From the NCBI RefSeq assembly GCF_052180255.1, contig NZ_CP197466.1, forward strand, positions 4,154,001 to 4,218,000: a stretch of 64,000 nt of DNA, written 5' to 3'. The DNA comes from Paenibacillus_AM sp052180255. GTDB lineage: Bacteria > Bacillota > Bacilli > Paenibacillales > NBRC-103111. Below, in pieces: positions 26,959 through 35,772 of this stretch. The notes beneath the pieces were generated by a model, which ran no database searches, had not been told where the DNA came from, and was given only the letters and a program-made list of their open reading frames with translations. Every line of letters starts with the position of its first letter. Position 1 is the first letter of the stretch. Position numbers and translations under genes: made by a program.

Positions 26959-28545
26959 TTACACCTCTTCTCTCATTGGGAAAATAATCTCCATCGCCGT
27001 ACCCAATCCTTCGGTCGAATCACATCTGAGCTCACCTTTGCCTTTGATCAAAATGGCATTTAACAAATAAAGTCCCATGCCGCGATGCTCGCCTTGTTTG
27101 GTTGAGAATCCTTGTTCTAAGATGCGAGCCTTCGTTTCTTCTGATATCCCGCATCCGTTATCTTCAACTAGAATGGAGAACCATTCGTCATCATGTTCGA
27201 CACTAATAAACACTGTTTTTTGTTCCACGTTGGACGTGGCAAGTGCATCGAACGCATTTTCGATCAAATTACCGAGCAGCAATACGATATCATGGCGATC
27301 CAAGCTGTCTGGGAAATGACGCATGATGCTTTTGGAATCAATCGTTACTTCAATATCGAGTTCCTTGCCACGGCTGACTTTGCCAAGCAGCAGACCCGCC
27401 ACACCGTCATCTTCAAAATGCTCCTGTATAAACTTCGTCAGCTCTTCTTGCTGGTCAGATACTTCAAACAAATATCTCAGTGCTTCATCATACTTCCCAA
27501 GCTGAATCAGACCTGCTACGGTATGCATCTTGTTCATATGCTCGTGATTTTGCGCGCGAAGCGCATTGACGTATTCCTTAACCCCCGTTAATTCTTCCGC
27601 CATTCGGGTCACATCCGTTCGATCCTGAAAAATCGCAATGGCACCCATCGTCACACCGTGATCAATGATTGGAATCCGATTACTCCAAATTAACGTACCG
27701 CCGATTAACAGCTCATGATTCAGGACCGGAACTTTGAGTTCCAGTATCTCCGGTAATCGGGAACCCGGAATAATATCAAGTATGTATTGATCGATGACAT
27801 CTTGCTTAACATCAAAAATCTGCTTGGCTCTTTCATTAAAAATCGTAATTCGCTCGTTGCGGTCAATTGCAATAACACCCTCATGCATGGCTTGGAAAGC
27901 GGCTGTATGCTCACGGTACATAGATGCAATCTCGTGCGGCTCTAGGTTATACATTTCGCGTTTAATGTGCCTAGCTAACATCGCAGAGCCAAACATCCCG
28001 AATGATAGAGATAATAGAATCGTGACGATAATTGCGCGCTTCTGCTCAGGGATAAGTTCAAGAAATGTAGGCATAAGCCCGCCGACAACGACGACCCCGA
28101 CTTGTTCATGATTCTCGTTCATAATCGGTACGAAAGCACGCAGTCCGACACCTTTCTCCCCTCGGACCTTGGTGACATACATATGCTCAGCAAAGGCAGC
28201 ATCTGCGTCTTCTTCTTGAAAAGTAGTTCCGATCCGTTCAGATAACGGGTGAGAAAGCCGCGTTCGATTCATATCGAGCACAACGATATATTCAACATGA
28301 TTGAGAATTTTGATTTTATTCGCAACAGGTGCGATGTGGGCAGCTGCATCGGGCATGTTAATATGCTCGGCAATGCTGGGTAAATTAGCCACAGTCTGGG
28401 CTGTTGTAGTCAGCTTCTCTCGCAAGCTATCTTCTTTTAAGCTAGATACGCTTCCAATCACTACGACGCCGCCGATTAAGAGAGAGAACAATACCAGGCC
28501 GAACGCGAGAAGCATGATTTTCCAATAGATGCGAAGCCGGTTCAA
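26959..28545 (-). CDS. dctS: C4-dicarboxylate sensor histidine kinase (DcuS/CitA family)
   Basis: 528 residues from a TTG preceded by AAGGAGG. Two membrane helices flank an extracytoplasmic sensor domain (about 35-170), followed by a PAS domain (about 215-320). The kinase core has H-box RAQNHEHMNKMHTVAGL typical of the CitA/DcuS/DctS type, N-box LIENAFDAL, G1 VEDNGCGIS and G2 HRGMGLYLL. Pairs with dctR just downstream. Divergent from dctB, which in B. subtilis works as a co-sensor with DctS. Confidence 0.9.
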   Translation of the reverse strand: MNRLRIYWKIMLLAFGLVLFSLLIGGVVVIGSVSSLKEDSLREKLTTTAQTVANLPSIAEHINMPDAAAHIAPVANKIKILNHVEYIVVLDMNRTRLSHPLSERIGTTFQEEDADAAFAEHMYVTKVRGEKGVGLRAFVPIMNENHEQVGVVVVGGLMPTFLELIPEQKRAIIVTILLSLSFGMFGSAMLARHIKREMYNLEPHEIASMYREHTAAFQAMHEGVIAIDRNERITIFNERAKQIFDVKQDVIDQYILDIIPGSRLPEILELKVPVLNHELLIGGTLIWSNRIPIIDHGVTMGAIAIFQDRTDVTRMAEELTGVKEYVNALRAQNHEHMNKMHTVAGLIQLGKYDEALRYLFEVSDQQEELTKFIQEHFEDDGVAGLLLGKVSRGKELDIEVTIDSKSIMRHFPDSLDRHDIVLLLGNLIENAFDALATSNVEQKTVFISVEHDDEWFSILVEDNGCGISEETKARILEQGFSTKQGEHRGMGLYLLNAILIKGKGELRCDSTEGLGTAMEIIFPMREEV

Positions 28546-28629
28546 ACCCTTGTCCTCCTTCCAATCCGTTTACCTTTCCCTACCATTGTGCAATAATAAG
28601 TCTAAATTGGCAACAGGAGGAGCTCGACA

Positions 28630-29664
28630 TTGAAAGCGATTACAGGAATTGGAATATTTGTCGTGGTGGGGCTTCTTACCGCCTATACGGTCGGATTTCA
28701 ACCGAACTTGAAAGAACAGCTTCCTTACGATGATGAACAGAGAGGACTGAAAGATCAGATAACGATCAAATTCAGCCATGTTGTAGCGGAAAATACACCG
28801 AAGGGGTTAGCTGCTGATTATTTTTCCAAGCTTGTCAAAGAAATGTCCCATGATCGTGTCGAAATTCAAGTGTATCCCAATGGGATGCTATATACCGAAA
28901 ACACAGAAGTAGCAGCGCTTAGGCGTGGAGATATTCAGATGATGGCACCTTCTTTTTCAACGATGAGTGCAATTAATCCCGCTTGGCTTGCAATGGATTT
29001 ACCGTTTGCTTTTGAAAATCAAGATGAAGTGGAACAGACGTTAAATGGTGCGCTTGGTGAAAAATTGTTCGATACACTGAAGCCATTCGGACTGAAAGGC
29101 GTTGCCTTCTGGTTCAATGGGTTTAAGCAGTTGACCAGTAGTACGAAACCACTGCGTACTTTAAACGATTTTCATAATGTGAAATTCCGCATTCAGCCAA
29201 GTCCTGTCATTGAACGTCAATTTCAAGCATTAGGAGCTTCGACTTCGATTATTCCATTTAATGAGGCGTATCATAACTTAGCCGTTGGCAATGTAAGCGG
29301 TCAAGAGAACACGATATCGAATATTGTCAGCAAGAAGCTGTATCAAGTTCAGCGCTATATGACGATCAGCAATCATGGTTATTTGGGTTATGCGGTCGTG
29401 TTTAACAAAAATTTTTGGGACAGCCTCCCGCCGGATATCCAGGAGATTCTAAGTGAAGCACTGCGTAAGACGACGGAATGGACGAATCATGAAGCCGTGA
29501 AGCATGAGGAGGATCTGATATTTTTACAAAAAAACAATTCGATCCAAATTGACTATCTCTCCGAAGAAGTACACAAGCAATGGAAAGATGAGTCCAAGGC
29601 GATCTATGAAGAGTTCGCACCGAAAATTGGCCGTGATCTGATGAAGTACATACCTGGCCCGTAA
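28630..29664 (+). CDS. dctB: DctP-type extracytoplasmic dicarboxylate-binding protein
   Basis: 344 residues, TRAP-family (DctP-type) solute-binding protein with an N-terminal hydrophobic anchor or signal (about 4-22). Typical blocks are IKFSHVVAENTPKG, RRGDIQMMAPSFS, FWFNGFKQLTSS and GQENTISNIVSKKLYQVQRYMT. No TRAP permease genes are nearby; the adjacent carrier is dctP, of a different class. This matches B. subtilis DctB, a binding protein that feeds DctS rather than a TRAP channel. The TTG start has AGGAGG 9 bases upstream. Divergent from dctS (85-base gap). Confidence 0.88.
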   Translation: MKAITGIGIFVVVGLLTAYTVGFQPNLKEQLPYDDEQRGLKDQITIKFSHVVAENTPKGLAADYFSKLVKEMSHDRVEIQVYPNGMLYTENTEVAALRRGDIQMMAPSFSTMSAINPAWLAMDLPFAFENQDEVEQTLNGALGEKLFDTLKPFGLKGVAFWFNGFKQLTSSTKPLRTLNDFHNVKFRIQPSPVIERQFQALGASTSIIPFNEAYHNLAVGNVSGQENTISNIVSKKLYQVQRYMTISNHGYLGYAVVFNKNFWDSLPPDIQEILSEALRKTTEWTNHEAVKHEEDLIFLQKNNSIQIDYLSEEVHKQWKDESKAIYEEFAPKIGRDLMKYIPGP

Positions 29665-29732
29665 GACCAAAACGAACAATATGACCATATTCTTGTATGC
29701 CTTTTTCTTCTCTTATACACTGAGTTCATTAA

Positions 29733-29746
29733 ATAAAGCGTTTTCA
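29733..29746 (-). promoter_or_regulatory. Possible catabolite-responsive element before dctP
   Basis: On the minus strand TGAAAACGCTTTAT matches the cre consensus (TGWNANCGNTNWCA) except near the right end. It lies 25-40 bases before the dctP start, so CcpA binding would block transcription. Function not shown. Confidence 0.4.
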
Positions 29747-29771
29747 TAAAAGAGAAACTGAGGTGTACATC

Positions 29772-31049
29772 GTGAGAATTTTAAAGAATATGACGGTTCA
29801 AGTTTTGCTAGCGATCGTATTGGGTATTCTTTTTGGTCATTTCTTTCCGAAAAGTGCTGTAGAAATGAAAGTACTTGGTGACGTTTTTATTAAACTAATC
29901 AAGATGGTAATTGCTCCAATCGTGTTCTTCACTGTTGTGCACGGAATTGCAAGTATGGGAGACATGAAAAAAGTTGGCCGCATCGGCGGTAAAGCACTTT
30001 TGTATTTTGAGATTGTAACAACAGCTGCACTAGCAATTGGTCTTACGGTTGTAAACATTGTAAAGCCAGGTGTAGGTATCGATATTTCAAAAGCAACTGG
30101 TGACGTTTCAACTTATGCGAAGCAAGCAGCTGAAAGTGGATCATTCAAGGATTTCCTAGTGGGAATCGTGCCTGATAACATTGTGGCTGCATTTGCAAAA
30201 GGCGAGCTTCTTCCAATTCTATTGTTTGCAATCCTGTTCGGTCTATCGATGACTGCAATGGGAAAAAAGGCAGAGCCAATCGTTCTTTTGTTTGATCGTT
30301 TATCCAAAGCATTCTTCGGCGTGGTGAACATGGTGATGAAGCTTTCTCCAATTGCTGCCTTCGGCGGTATGTCTTTCACAATCGGTAAATTTGGGCTTAA
30401 ATCATTAACTTCCCTTGGCGCTCTAATGGGTTCTGTATATTTAACAATGTTCTTGTTTATCGTAGTTGTACTTGGATTAATTGCAAAGGCTTACAAATTC
30501 AATATCTTCAAGTTCATCGCTTATATCAAAGAGGAGATTATGCTGGTACTAGGTACTTCTTCTTCCGAATCTGCATTGCCTCGTATGATGGATAAGCTTG
30601 AGAAATATGGAGCTTCCAAATCCGTTGTTGGTCTCGTTGTTCCGACGGGATACTCCTTCAACCTGGATGGTACATCCATCTATCTGTCGATGGCAGCTAT
30701 ATTCGTCGCACAAGTATCCGGTGTGGATCTAACGATTTGGCAGCAAGTTACGCTTCTTGGTGTATTGATGCTAACATCCAAAGGTGCTGCTGGGGTAACA
30801 GGTTCAGGCTTTATTACACTAGCTGCAACGCTCGCTGCATTCCCGAACATTCCAATCGGAGGTATGGCGCTCCTTCTTGGTGTTGACCGCTTCATGTCCG
30901 AAGCACGTGCAATTACGAACTTGATCGGTAACGGTGTAGCAACAATTGTTATTGCGAAGTCGGAGAATGAGTTCGATCCGAACCGTGTGACGGCGGTAGA
31001 AGTATCGAATGATTATCTCGATGAAGGCGTAGTGCCTGCTAAAGCTTAA
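29772..31049 (+). CDS. dctP: C4-dicarboxylate/proton or sodium symporter (DAACS family)
   Basis: 425-residue membrane carrier of the GltP/DctA family for succinate, fumarate and malate. Family signatures: KMVIAPIVFFTVVHGIASMG, LGTSSSESALPRMM (the re-entrant serine-rich loop), GYSFNLDGTSIYLSM and AITNLIGNGVATIVIAKSE. The GTG at 29772 is preferred: GAGGTG lies 6 bases upstream and overlaps the alternative GTG at 29763. Monocistronic, with its own terminator. Likely controlled by DctSR. Confidence 0.93.
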   Translation: MRILKNMTVQVLLAIVLGILFGHFFPKSAVEMKVLGDVFIKLIKMVIAPIVFFTVVHGIASMGDMKKVGRIGGKALLYFEIVTTAALAIGLTVVNIVKPGVGIDISKATGDVSTYAKQAAESGSFKDFLVGIVPDNIVAAFAKGELLPILLFAILFGLSMTAMGKKAEPIVLLFDRLSKAFFGVVNMVMKLSPIAAFGGMSFTIGKFGLKSLTSLGALMGSVYLTMFLFIVVVLGLIAKAYKFNIFKFIAYIKEEIMLVLGTSSSESALPRMMDKLEKYGASKSVVGLVVPTGYSFNLDGTSIYLSMAAIFVAQVSGVDLTIWQQVTLLGVLMLTSKGAAGVTGSGFITLAATLAAFPNIPIGGMALLLGVDRFMSEARAITNLIGNGVATIVIAKSENEFDPNRVTAVEVSNDYLDEGVVPAKA

Positions 31050-31119
31050 TAGTTCTAAGTATTTCGATACATTTAAATACTAGAAAATTTTTAACCGCCA
31101 TACTATACAGAACTTACTT

Positions 31120-31147
31120 GTATGCTCACAGAGCATACTTTTTTTTT
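31120..31147 (+). terminator. Terminator of dctP
   Basis: GTATGCT, loop CACAG, AGCATAC, followed by nine T. Confidence 0.93.
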
Positions 31148-31176
31148 AATAGGGGGAAGCCATGAGAGTGGTTTCC

Positions 31177-31587
31177 CTACTTTATTCCCGGTAATAAGCC
31201 TTGTATGTTAACTTTTCCTAAAGAGACAATGTAAGTATCCAAATCCTTTACACTTTTTTCATCTATTGCTTTGAAGTAAGTTTTATTAAGTTTTAAATAC
31301 CCTGTACTCAAGTAATCCAATTCACCTGTAATCTTTAATGTAAAATTTTGACCAACTGAAAGAGGGGCGTCAATCAGTTCATAATTGTTAGTTTTGATCT
31401 CATTAATAATTTTTTCAATTGCATCTTTGTCCCCCAAAATTAGTTCATTTCCATCACCATACTTAACTTTAATTTCATTAGGAGTCAAAATTGTTTTGGA
31501 TAAATTTCTTTCTGGTAGTCCTTTGTTGCATCCGAAAACAGGAATTAAGAACAAAACAATTACTAATATTTTTAATGTATTTTTCAC
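31177..31587 (-). CDS. Small putative lipoprotein
   Basis: 136 residues. N-terminal KNTLKILVIVLFLIPVFGC is a lipoprotein signal with lipobox VFGC, giving a lipidated Cys near residue 20. The rest is charged, with an alternating beta-like pattern and no family I recognise. The base composition is noticeably more AT-rich than the dct genes beside it. No partner on the same strand; the convergent dctP terminator separates it. Confidence 0.7.
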   Translation of the reverse strand: MKNTLKILVIVLFLIPVFGCNKGLPERNLSKTILTPNEIKVKYGDGNELILGDKDAIEKIINEIKTNNYELIDAPLSVGQNFTLKITGELDYLSTGYLKLNKTYFKAIDEKSVKDLDTYIVSLGKVNIQGLLPGIK

Positions 31588-31743
31588 AAAACTCGCCTCC
31601 TTGTATTTTTGATGGGAATAGACTAAAACTTTTTATTCACTACGTAAATCAATAAGTATATATCGTTTTACGATAAATTTTTATTGACTCATGTCTATTT
31701 TTTAATTATGATAGGGTTAAGTTATTTAGGGGAGGTTATGTTT

Positions 31744-32223
31744 GTGAAACAAAAGGAATTATCAATATGGTTAAAGTTGATAATTGTTTTTTGCGGATTG
31801 TTTGGTTTGTTATTTTGTATATATGTTGGTCCTGAAACTGGAAGGGAAATTTTACTGGGCTCAGAAAATTTCAAAACGCTGTATAAACCCTTAATTACAT
31901 TCATTTGGGTTACAGGGGTTCCATTTTTCATTGCTTTAGTCTTAGGATGGCGGATATGTTCGGATATTGGTTCCGATCTCGCTTTTACCATTAAGAATGC
32001 GGATAGGTTGAAAATGATCAGTATTTTATCAATGGTCGAAGGTCTTTTGTACATTATCGCATTACTGTATCTTTTCGCAGACGGAAGTTATCATGCTAAT
32101 GTTTTAATTGTGCTTTTACTGATTCTATTTTTTTCAGTCGTTATTTCTGTATTTACTTCTATGCTTTCTCATTTAGTTAGAAAAGCTAGTGAGATAAAGC
32201 AAGATAACGATTTAACGATTTGA
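31744..32223 (+). CDS. DUF2975 membrane protein (YoaS-like)
   Basis: 159 residues with four predicted helices, DUF2975 type; B. subtilis YoaS is a relative. The GTG at 31744 has AGGGGAGG about 8 bases upstream; the ATG at 31738 would be too close to it. A small Cro-type regulator follows by 10 bases, the same pair as yoaS-yozG, suggesting that the membrane protein and regulator act together. AT-rich. Confidence 0.75.
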   Translation: MKQKELSIWLKLIIVFCGLFGLLFCIYVGPETGREILLGSENFKTLYKPLITFIWVTGVPFFIALVLGWRICSDIGSDLAFTIKNADRLKMISILSMVEGLLYIIALLYLFADGSYHANVLIVLLLILFFSVVISVFTSMLSHLVRKASEIKQDNDLTI

Positions 32224-32233
32224 GGTGTTGTAG

Positions 32234-32437
32234 ATGAGTATCATAGTAAACCTTGACGTTATGCTGGCTAAGAGAAAAATGAGCGTTACGGAATTATCTG
32301 AAAAAATAGGAATCACAATGGCGAACGTGTCAATATTAAAAAATAGCAAAGCAAAGGCTATAAAATTTTCAACGTTAGAATTGATTTGTGAAGTGTTAGA
32401 ATGCCAACCTGGCGACATTTTAGAATATAAAAAATAA
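32234..32437 (+). CDS. Small Cro/C1-type (XRE) regulator, YozG-like
   Basis: 67 residues, almost entirely helix-turn-helix: MLAKRKMSVTELSEKIGIT, then FSTLELICEVLECQPGDILEY. This short form is typical of regulators paired with DUF2975 proteins. GAGGTG sits before the ATG, partly in the end of the preceding gene. Probably autoregulates the small operon. Confidence 0.85.
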   Translation: MSIIVNLDVMLAKRKMSVTELSEKIGITMANVSILKNSKAKAIKFSTLELICEVLECQPGDILEYKK

Positions 32438-32450
32438 AGGAGAATGCAGG

Positions 32451-32666
32451 ATGAAGAGAAAATACCTTTTAGCTTCAACACCAATATTTTTAGGCGTGGT
32501 TTGTCTAATTATCTCAAGTATGATTGGTTCAAGCGTGGCTCCAGACGGTACATTGATAGAACCATTCTACTTGATTCCACTCAGTTATCTATTATTTTTT
32601 AGCGGTATTATTTCATTATTGTTTGTGGCTGTCATTTCGACGTTCAAAAAAAGTAAACATCATTGA
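32451..32666 (+). CDS. DUF3955 small membrane protein
   Basis: 71 residues with two hydrophobic helices (about 8-27 and 41-62) separated by GSSVAPDGTLIEPFYLIP, the conserved core of DUF3955. AAAGGAG lies before the ATG. Third gene of the AT-rich operon. Function unknown. Confidence 0.75.
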   Translation: MKRKYLLASTPIFLGVVCLIISSMIGSSVAPDGTLIEPFYLIPLSYLLFFSGIISLLFVAVISTFKKSKHH

Positions 32667-32692
32667 TACTTCAAGCTCCGTTTCTTAAGGTG

Positions 32693-32730
32693 ACACCTGG
32701 GTTCATATTGTGAGTGATGATTCCAGGTGT
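32693..32730. promoter_or_regulatory. Long-loop inverted repeat before the DUF1772 gene
   Basis: ACACCTGG (32693-32700) and CCAGGTGT (32723-32730) are perfect inverted arms 22 bases apart, 60-100 bases before the next ORF. It could be an operator pair or a weak terminator of the preceding operon; no T-run follows. Confidence 0.35.
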
Positions 32731-32789
32731 TATACTTAAGTGAAATTTCCCAAAATATAGTTGTTGTGGGTTAGCTTAGGAGGTTCTCG

Positions 32790-33275
32790 ATGAGTGACCG
32801 TATTTTATTTATCCTAACGTATTTCTCGACACTTGGATCAGGCTTGGTAGCAGGGTTGTTCTTCATTTTCTCCGCATGTGTCATGACTGCACTCTCTAAG
32901 ATACCTTCTGAACAAGGCATTAACGCGATGCAGTCGATTAATTCAACGATCCTTAATCCGTTGTTCATGCTTGTGTTTATGGGAACAGCCTTAGTCAGTG
33001 TCGTGTTGGCCATTATCTCTTTTATGAAGTGGGGAGATTCTGGCGCGATCTACCTACTTGCTGGCAGTCTGTTCTATCTCATCGGCTTCCTCGTCACAGT
33101 CGCATTCAATGTGCCACTCAATGGTTCACTTGCCACTGTTGATCCCAAGAGCGCTTCTGGCGCCAACTTCTGGACCCATTACCTGAATGTCTGGACATCT
33201 TGGAACCACGTGCGCACCCTTGCATCCATCGCCTCTTTAGCATCCTTCATTCTCGCACTACGTCAGATGAAATAG
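32790..33275 (+). CDS. DUF1772 (anthrone oxygenase-like) membrane protein
   Basis: 161 residues, four helices. The blocks GLVAGLFFIFSACVMTAL, TAFNVPLNGSL-like VAFNVPLNGSLATV and WTHYLNVWTSWNHVRTLASI define the DUF1772 family. Bacterial members have no established role despite the anthrone oxygenase label. TAGGAGG lies upstream. Monocistronic as far as can be seen. Confidence 0.8.
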   Translation: MSDRILFILTYFSTLGSGLVAGLFFIFSACVMTALSKIPSEQGINAMQSINSTILNPLFMLVFMGTALVSVVLAIISFMKWGDSGAIYLLAGSLFYLIGFLVTVAFNVPLNGSLATVDPKSASGANFWTHYLNVWTSWNHVRTLASIASLASFILALRQMK

Positions 33276-33441
33276 TCTATACACAAAGCGAGTGCCGTCT
33301 GTACTTGCTTTTTTCTATTTCAAATCAGCATGATTTGATCATAATCACCTCTCAAATTTATACAAAAATAGACATCAACATCGTATAATAGGAATTGATT
33401 GTATTTTCATACAATATTCTAACATTTATGGAGGTTGGCGA

Positions 33442-34512
33442 ATGGGGTTATTTTCATTTATTAAGGGTCAATTTATTGAAGTTATTGAGTGGATGGAGAA
33501 TACGGAGTCGATTATTTATCAGTTCCCCGCCTACGACCACGCAATCAAAATGGGCGCAAAGCTCATCGTACGTGAATCTCAAGCGGCTATTTTCCTCAAT
33601 GAGGGTCAAATTGCGGACGTATTCGGTCCTGGCACGTATACGCTAAGTACGCAGAACATGCCTGTGCTGACGGCACTCAAATCTTGGGCGCACGCGTTTA
33701 ATTCACCATTCAAAGCCGATGTTATCTTCGTGAACACAGCTAATATTACCGATCAACGTTGGGGCACGACGAATCCAGTCATTATGCGTGACCAGGAGTT
33801 TGGTATCATCCGTCTGCGTGGGTTCGGCAAGTACGCGTTTAAGGTCAACGATCCTGCCTTGTTCATGAAAGAAGTATTCGGTACGAAATCGCACTTTAGT
33901 CCAGAGCAGATTAGCGGAACGCTCAAATCGATTATTGTCTCCGGTGTTTCCGATCTCTTAGCAGAGTCACGTATTCCTATCATTGATTTTGCTCTGCACT
34001 ATGACGAATTAAGCCAACAAGGGATTACGAAATTTCAATCGCAGTTTAACGCAATTGGTCTTGAACTGACCATTTTCCTCATTGAGAACATTTCACTTCC
34101 AGAAGATGTGGAGAAAATGATCGATAAACGCTCGTCGATGAACATTGCAGGCAACCTCGATGCCTATATGAAATTCCAAACGGCTGAAGCACTGCGTGAA
34201 GCAGCTAACAACCCCGATGGAGGAGCAGCTGGCACAGGTGTAGGTCTAGGCGCTGGTATGGCAATGGGACAAATTGCTGGCCAGATGATGCGACCAGATC
34301 CTGTCCAATCGCAGACTCCATCTCAAGTACCTGTTCCACCGCAAGCAGATCATACGGTTCCTTGTGGCTCCTGCCAACATCCGATGTCGCCCACGGCTAA
34401 ATTTTGTTCAGAATGTGGCGCTGTGCGTGCGGAAAAATCATTTTGCTCAGAGTGCGGTCAACAGCTCGAACCCGGTATGAAATTCTGTTCCGGCTGCGGG
34501 ACGAAGGTGTAA
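33442..34512 (+). CDS. SPFH-domain protein with two C-terminal zinc ribbons (YdjI-like)
   Basis: 356 residues. The N-terminal 230 or so form an SPFH/band-7-like domain often labelled virion core protein (FGPGTYTLSTQNMP, RDQEFGIIRLRGFGKYAFKV). A Gly/Ala-rich hinge (about 252-275) and a Pro/Gln linker follow. The end has two or three CxxC knuckles, PCGSCQ, FCSECGA, FCSECGQ and FCSGCG, forming zinc ribbons. B. subtilis YdjI is encoded with PspA, YdjG and YdjH and helps place PspA at the membrane. Here ydjG follows by 12 bases but no pspA gene is present in the window. Confidence 0.85.
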   Translation: MGLFSFIKGQFIEVIEWMENTESIIYQFPAYDHAIKMGAKLIVRESQAAIFLNEGQIADVFGPGTYTLSTQNMPVLTALKSWAHAFNSPFKADVIFVNTANITDQRWGTTNPVIMRDQEFGIIRLRGFGKYAFKVNDPALFMKEVFGTKSHFSPEQISGTLKSIIVSGVSDLLAESRIPIIDFALHYDELSQQGITKFQSQFNAIGLELTIFLIENISLPEDVEKMIDKRSSMNIAGNLDAYMKFQTAEALREAANNPDGGAAGTGVGLGAGMAMGQIAGQMMRPDPVQSQTPSQVPVPPQADHTVPCGSCQHPMSPTAKFCSECGAVRAEKSFCSECGQQLEPGMKFCSGCGTKV

Positions 34513-34524
34513 AGGGGGCTAATA

Positions 34525-35619
34525 ATGAGCATGCCAGAGGCAATCAACCAATTCCCGTGCTCGGGATGCGGTGGACAGATGGTGTTCGACTCCGATACTC
34601 AGCATATGAAGTGCGTCTATTGCGGTCTTGAAGTGCCTGTTGAAAATACGAACCAAGCGCCCGTCGAACACGAGTTGGACTTTGACGCGATTGATCGTGA
34701 TGCATCAAGGGATTGGGGAACAGCCCAGCAGACGATTCATTGCGAGAACTGCGGAGGGGAAGTGCTGATTCCACCTCATCAGACAGCGACTTCCTGTCCA
34801 TTCTGTGACTCTCCGAAGGTACTGCCACAGGGTACACCTGACAGTATACGTCCAGAATCCATTATTCCTTTTCACATCTCCAAAGAAAAAGCAATCGCTT
34901 CTTTCCTCCAGTGGAAGAAGAAAAAATGGTTTATGCCGAACTATTTTAAGAAAGAGCATACCGTCTCTAAGTTAACCGGCATTTACGTTCCATTCTGGAC
35001 CTTTGATTCCAGTACCTATTCTACATATTCTGCAGAAGTCGGTGTCTATCATTATCGGACTGAGACGCGTACACGTACGGTTGACGGTAAGACCGAGACT
35101 TACACCGAACAGGTTCGATATACGGTTTGGCATCATACAAGTGGTAATTATGATCGTTGGTTTGATGATGTATTAATACCTGCCTCTACTCAGCACGAAG
35201 CTGGTTTATTGAAGAAGTTTAAAGATTTTCAGCTCAAGCAGCTCATCCCTTACAGACCAGAGTACTTGAGCGGATTTATAGCAGAACGTTATTCGGTTCC
35301 TCTACGCAGTGGCTGGAGCAGTGCGCAAGATCAGATGAGTAATGACTTAAACAGTGATATCCGTCGAAAAATAGGCGGTGATGAGATTCAAAATTTAAAC
35401 ATATCTACTTCATTTAGTGATTCGACTTACAAACATATTTTACTACCACTATGGAGTGCCGTTTACTCCTATAAAGGCAAAGTTTATCGCTACTTGGTGA
35501 ATGGAGAAACGGGACACGTATCGGGGCACGTACCAAGAAGTCCGATTAAGATTGCGTGCTTTACTCTAGCTTGTCTAGCTGCGGTGGTCTTATTATTTTT
35601 ATATTTTCAAAAAAAATAA
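34525..35619 (+). CDS. Zinc-ribbon membrane protein (YdjG-like)
   Basis: 364 residues. Two zinc-ribbon knuckle pairs at the N-terminus (FPCSGCGGQM ... KCVYCGLE, then HCENCGGEV ... SCPFCDSP) resemble TFIIB-type ribbons. A long soluble middle domain (about 110-335) includes GIYVPFWTFDSSTYSTYSA, and one C-terminal membrane helix (about 341-360) anchors it. Matches YdjG, which partners YdjI and YdjH in the PspA membrane-stress module of Bacillus. Co-transcribed with the preceding SPFH gene; terminator follows. Confidence 0.82.
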   Translation: MSMPEAINQFPCSGCGGQMVFDSDTQHMKCVYCGLEVPVENTNQAPVEHELDFDAIDRDASRDWGTAQQTIHCENCGGEVLIPPHQTATSCPFCDSPKVLPQGTPDSIRPESIIPFHISKEKAIASFLQWKKKKWFMPNYFKKEHTVSKLTGIYVPFWTFDSSTYSTYSAEVGVYHYRTETRTRTVDGKTETYTEQVRYTVWHHTSGNYDRWFDDVLIPASTQHEAGLLKKFKDFQLKQLIPYRPEYLSGFIAERYSVPLRSGWSSAQDQMSNDLNSDIRRKIGGDEIQNLNISTSFSDSTYKHILLPLWSAVYSYKGKVYRYLVNGETGHVSGHVPRSPIKIACFTLACLAAVVLLFLYFQKK

Positions 35620-35628
35620 TTGTACGCA

Positions 35629-35675
35629 AGACTGTCTCCAGAGGTTCGAACGAACCGTGGAGACGGTCTTTTTTT
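35629..35675 (+). terminator. Terminator of the ydjI-ydjG pair
   Basis: AGACTGTCTCCA and TGGAGACGGTCT form a long stem around GAGGTTCGAACGAACCG, followed by TTTTTTT. Confidence 0.92.
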
Positions 35676-35703
35676 AATTTTAGATTAATTTGGAAAATAC
35701 TCC

Positions 35704-35731
35704 TTGACACTCGAACTCAAAATCATATATA
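35704..35731 (+). promoter_or_regulatory. SigA-type promoter of the GntR-ABC operon
   Basis: -35 TTGACA (35704-35709), 16 bases, -10 TATATA (35726-35731). It lies 42 bases before the GntR start codon. Confidence 0.75.
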
Positions 35732-35732
35732 G

Positions 35733-35756
35733 TTGGTTACACAAGTAATCAACCAA
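35733..35756. promoter_or_regulatory. Putative autoregulatory operator
   Basis: TTGGTT (35733-35738) and AACCAA (35751-35756), with inner TAC and GTA, form an inverted repeat over the expected transcription start. GntR/YtrA regulators usually bind such sites to repress their own operon; inferred. Confidence 0.5.
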
Positions 35757-35772
35757 ACAGGAGGTGCGGCAA

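Noticed and set aside
28630..29664. TRAP transporter binding component of a complete TRAP system
   Set aside because: No DctQ or DctM membrane genes nearby; context fits a DctS co-sensor.
31177..32666. Toxin-antitoxin or phage island
   Set aside because: The small regulator pairs with a DUF2975 membrane protein as in yoaS-yozG; no toxin fold, integrase or att repeats were seen.
33442..34512. Prophage or virion core protein
   Set aside because: The label comes from a family name; the zinc ribbons and ydjG partner point to the cellular YdjI type and no phage genes surround it.
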